A DNA stretch of 12,908 nucleotides from Betaproteobacteria bacterium UBA931. GTDB taxonomy: Bacteria; Pseudomonadota; Gammaproteobacteria; Burkholderiales; Casimicrobiaceae. The position numbers were made by a program, and so were the translations under genes. Below the pieces are notes generated by a model. That model saw only the letters and a program-made list of their open reading frames with translations. It had not been told where the DNA came from and made no database searches. Positions 11,823 through 12,908 of this stretch are shown one piece after another. The stretch lies in assembly GCA_002293615.1 (NCBI GenBank), contig DBDN01000006.1:1-12908 (forward strand), in the 5' to 3' direction. Position 1 is the stretch's first letter; every line of letters begins with the position of its first letter.

Positions 11823-12908
11823 TGGCAACACCTCTTCTTCCTGATAAAAATTTTGCGGAAAATGAGGTGGTTGCTGAAGAGAAATCGCAAGCGCAATTAT
11901 CGTCGGCGCCAATTTCAGAGGAAAAGAATTATTTTGTTCATGCGTTAATAATTGGCACGGCACTTTTCATCATGTTGTTGTTGCTGGTGCTGGGTATTTA
12001 TTTTGGTAAAACATTGCCGGGCGCCTGGTTCCCAAAAAACGATATTTTGAATTGGGGGGCTGCGGAAATTCAACTTGTGCGCGGCGTACTAATTGCAGAC
12101 CAGTCCAACGCGGAGCAGCGGGCTTTTCAAACCGACGAAGCCGGTATGGCGGTACTTGCCCTTAACCCTCGGTTTTCTGCCGCGCAATACCCGGTGATTG
12201 ATTTTGATGTGGCATCGCTGCCTGAAGGTACTGCAGCGCGTTTGATGTGGCGGAACGATTTCCGCCCGAATGAACGAGCTATGGCCGATATCGATGTGGT
12301 TGACGGGCGCTTGCAACCGATAACAATGGCCGGCCATAACGCCTGGATCAGCCAAATTTTCGGGCTGGCGCTGGTGGTGCAGACTTCCGGCAGGCAAGAG
12401 TTTTTAGTGCGTGCGATCAGTGCTCATCCGATGGGGTTGGACGAATCGTTGTCGCGATTGCTTGGCAACTGGTTGGGATTTTCTCCGTGGACAGGAACCG
12501 CAATCGCACAATTGGATGATGTACAACCGCCGCTTTCTTTTTTTATTGCCGCATTGTTGCTTTTACCGATGCTTGTGGGGGCGGCAATTTTTTTCTGGCG
12601 GCAGCACCGTCACGCACCCCATCAAATACCGGCAAAGAATATACAATGGCAACGTGTCGGTCTCGTACTATTCGTATTGGGTTGGTTGACGCTTGACGCG
12701 CGCTGGCTGTGGCAGTTGACGCAGCAGACAGAGCAGATCCGCAGTATTTATGGTGGTAAGGGTGTTGTGGAAAAACACTTGGCGGCGGTTGACGCGCCGC
12801 TTTATGCGTTTATCGATAAAGTGCGTTTGCTGTTGCCAAAAAACACGACACGCATTTTTGCGCTGGCGCCCGACCCTTATCTGCGCAGTCGTATCGCTTA
12901 TCTGCTTT
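11822..12908 (+). CDS. Uncharacterised membrane protein with a large periplasmic domain, cut by window edge
   Basis: Open from an ATG at 11822 to the right edge (362 codons, no stop), so the C-terminus is missing. Predicted layout: a cytoplasmic acidic tail of about 36 residues; a strong membrane helix at about 38-61; a domain of about 175 residues between helices, probably periplasmic, that looks beta-rich (alternating strands such as QLVRGVLIAD, YPVIDFDV, QEFLVRAI); a second helix at about 237-258; a His/Lys-rich short loop; a third helix at about 278-294; and then a soluble segment starting DARWLWQLTQQTEQI. I do not recognise the family and assign no function. The TAATG junction with xth (shared base 11822) indicates co-transcription and translational coupling. 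Envelope or surface-polysaccharide processes are conceivable for this architecture, but nothing in the sequence proves it. Confidence 0.8.
   Translation, partial: MATPLLPDKNFAENEVVAEEKSQAQLSSAPISEEKNYFVHALIIGTALFIMLLLLVLGIYFGKTLPGAWFPKNDILNWGAAEIQLVRGVLIADQSNAEQRAFQTDEAGMAVLALNPRFSAAQYPVIDFDVASLPEGTAARLMWRNDFRPNERAMADIDVVDGRLQPITMAGHNAWISQIFGLALVVQTSGRQEFLVRAISAHPMGLDESLSRLLGNWLGFSPWTGTAIAQLDDVQPPLSFFIAALLLLPMLVGAAIFFWRQHRHAPHQIPAKNIQWQRVGLVLFVLGWLTLDARWLWQLTQQTEQIRSIYGGKGVVEKHLAAVDAPLYAFIDKVRLLLPKNTTRIFALAPDPYLRSRIAYLL

Noticed and set aside
11181..11963. Minus-strand open frame of 260 codons opposite xth
   Set aside because: It is antisense to a clear ExoIII with all catalytic residues, spans the xth/next-gene junction, and its translation shows no family features.
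1..12908. Known Neisseriaceae-type DNA uptake sequences and the Pasteurellaceae uptake word
   Set aside because: Reading both strands I did not find GCCGTCTGAA, its common variants, or AAGTGCGGT, so membership in those lineages is not supported.
1..12908. Mobile elements, phage genes, CRISPR arrays, tRNA genes
   Set aside because: No transposase, integrase or terminal inverted repeats, no spaced direct-repeat array other than the short operator at 8849-8887, and no tRNA-like cloverleaf was seen.

Overview
The window comes from a Gram-negative proteobacterium. It carries a complete Mla outer-membrane lipid-transport operon, an OmpR-type two-component system of the PmrA/QseB kind, GlnRS and ExoIII. 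Placing mlaA inside the mlaFEDCB cluster is typical of Betaproteobacteria, so a betaproteobacterium is the best guess. The genus cannot be set from the sequence. Coding density is high, no gap exceeds about 190 bases, and I see no tRNA, rRNA, CRISPR array, transposase or integrase.

Layout. Everything from 1 to 8800 is on the minus strand and everything from 8944 onward is on the plus strand. Reading the minus strand in its own direction (right to left): a bis-heme ferric reductase / NOX-like flavocytochrome (7490-8800); a secreted orphan protein (6461-7303) followed by a perfect 13-bp hairpin; the tightly packed operon mlaF-mlaE-mlaD-mlaA-mlaC-mlaB (6331 down to 2556); glnS (685-2466); and an Smr-domain protein cut by the left edge (1-666). 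On the plus strand come a response regulator and its sensor kinase (8944-10976), exodeoxyribonuclease III (11043-11822), and an uncharacterised membrane protein that runs off the right edge.

How the genes work together. The mla genes encode the whole retrograde phospholipid pathway: outer-membrane lipoprotein MlaA, periplasmic shuttle MlaC, and the inner-membrane MlaFEDB ABC complex. The two-component pair and the reductase are divergent across a 143-bp region. That region holds the most striking element in the window: four NTTAAN half-sites at an exact 11-bp period, flanked on each side by a -10-like hexamer exactly 10 bp away. This suggests that the regulator controls its own operon and the reductase from one shared operator. 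xth and the downstream membrane-protein gene share a TAATG junction and probably one promoter.

The most unusual items are the four-half-site operator with its mirrored promoters, the NOX-like reductase it probably controls, the orphan secreted protein with a perfect inverted repeat behind it, and the uncharacterised membrane protein coupled to xth. Three start codons need care: mlaC (ATG at 3481), mlaF (GTG at 6331) and xth (ATG at 11043).
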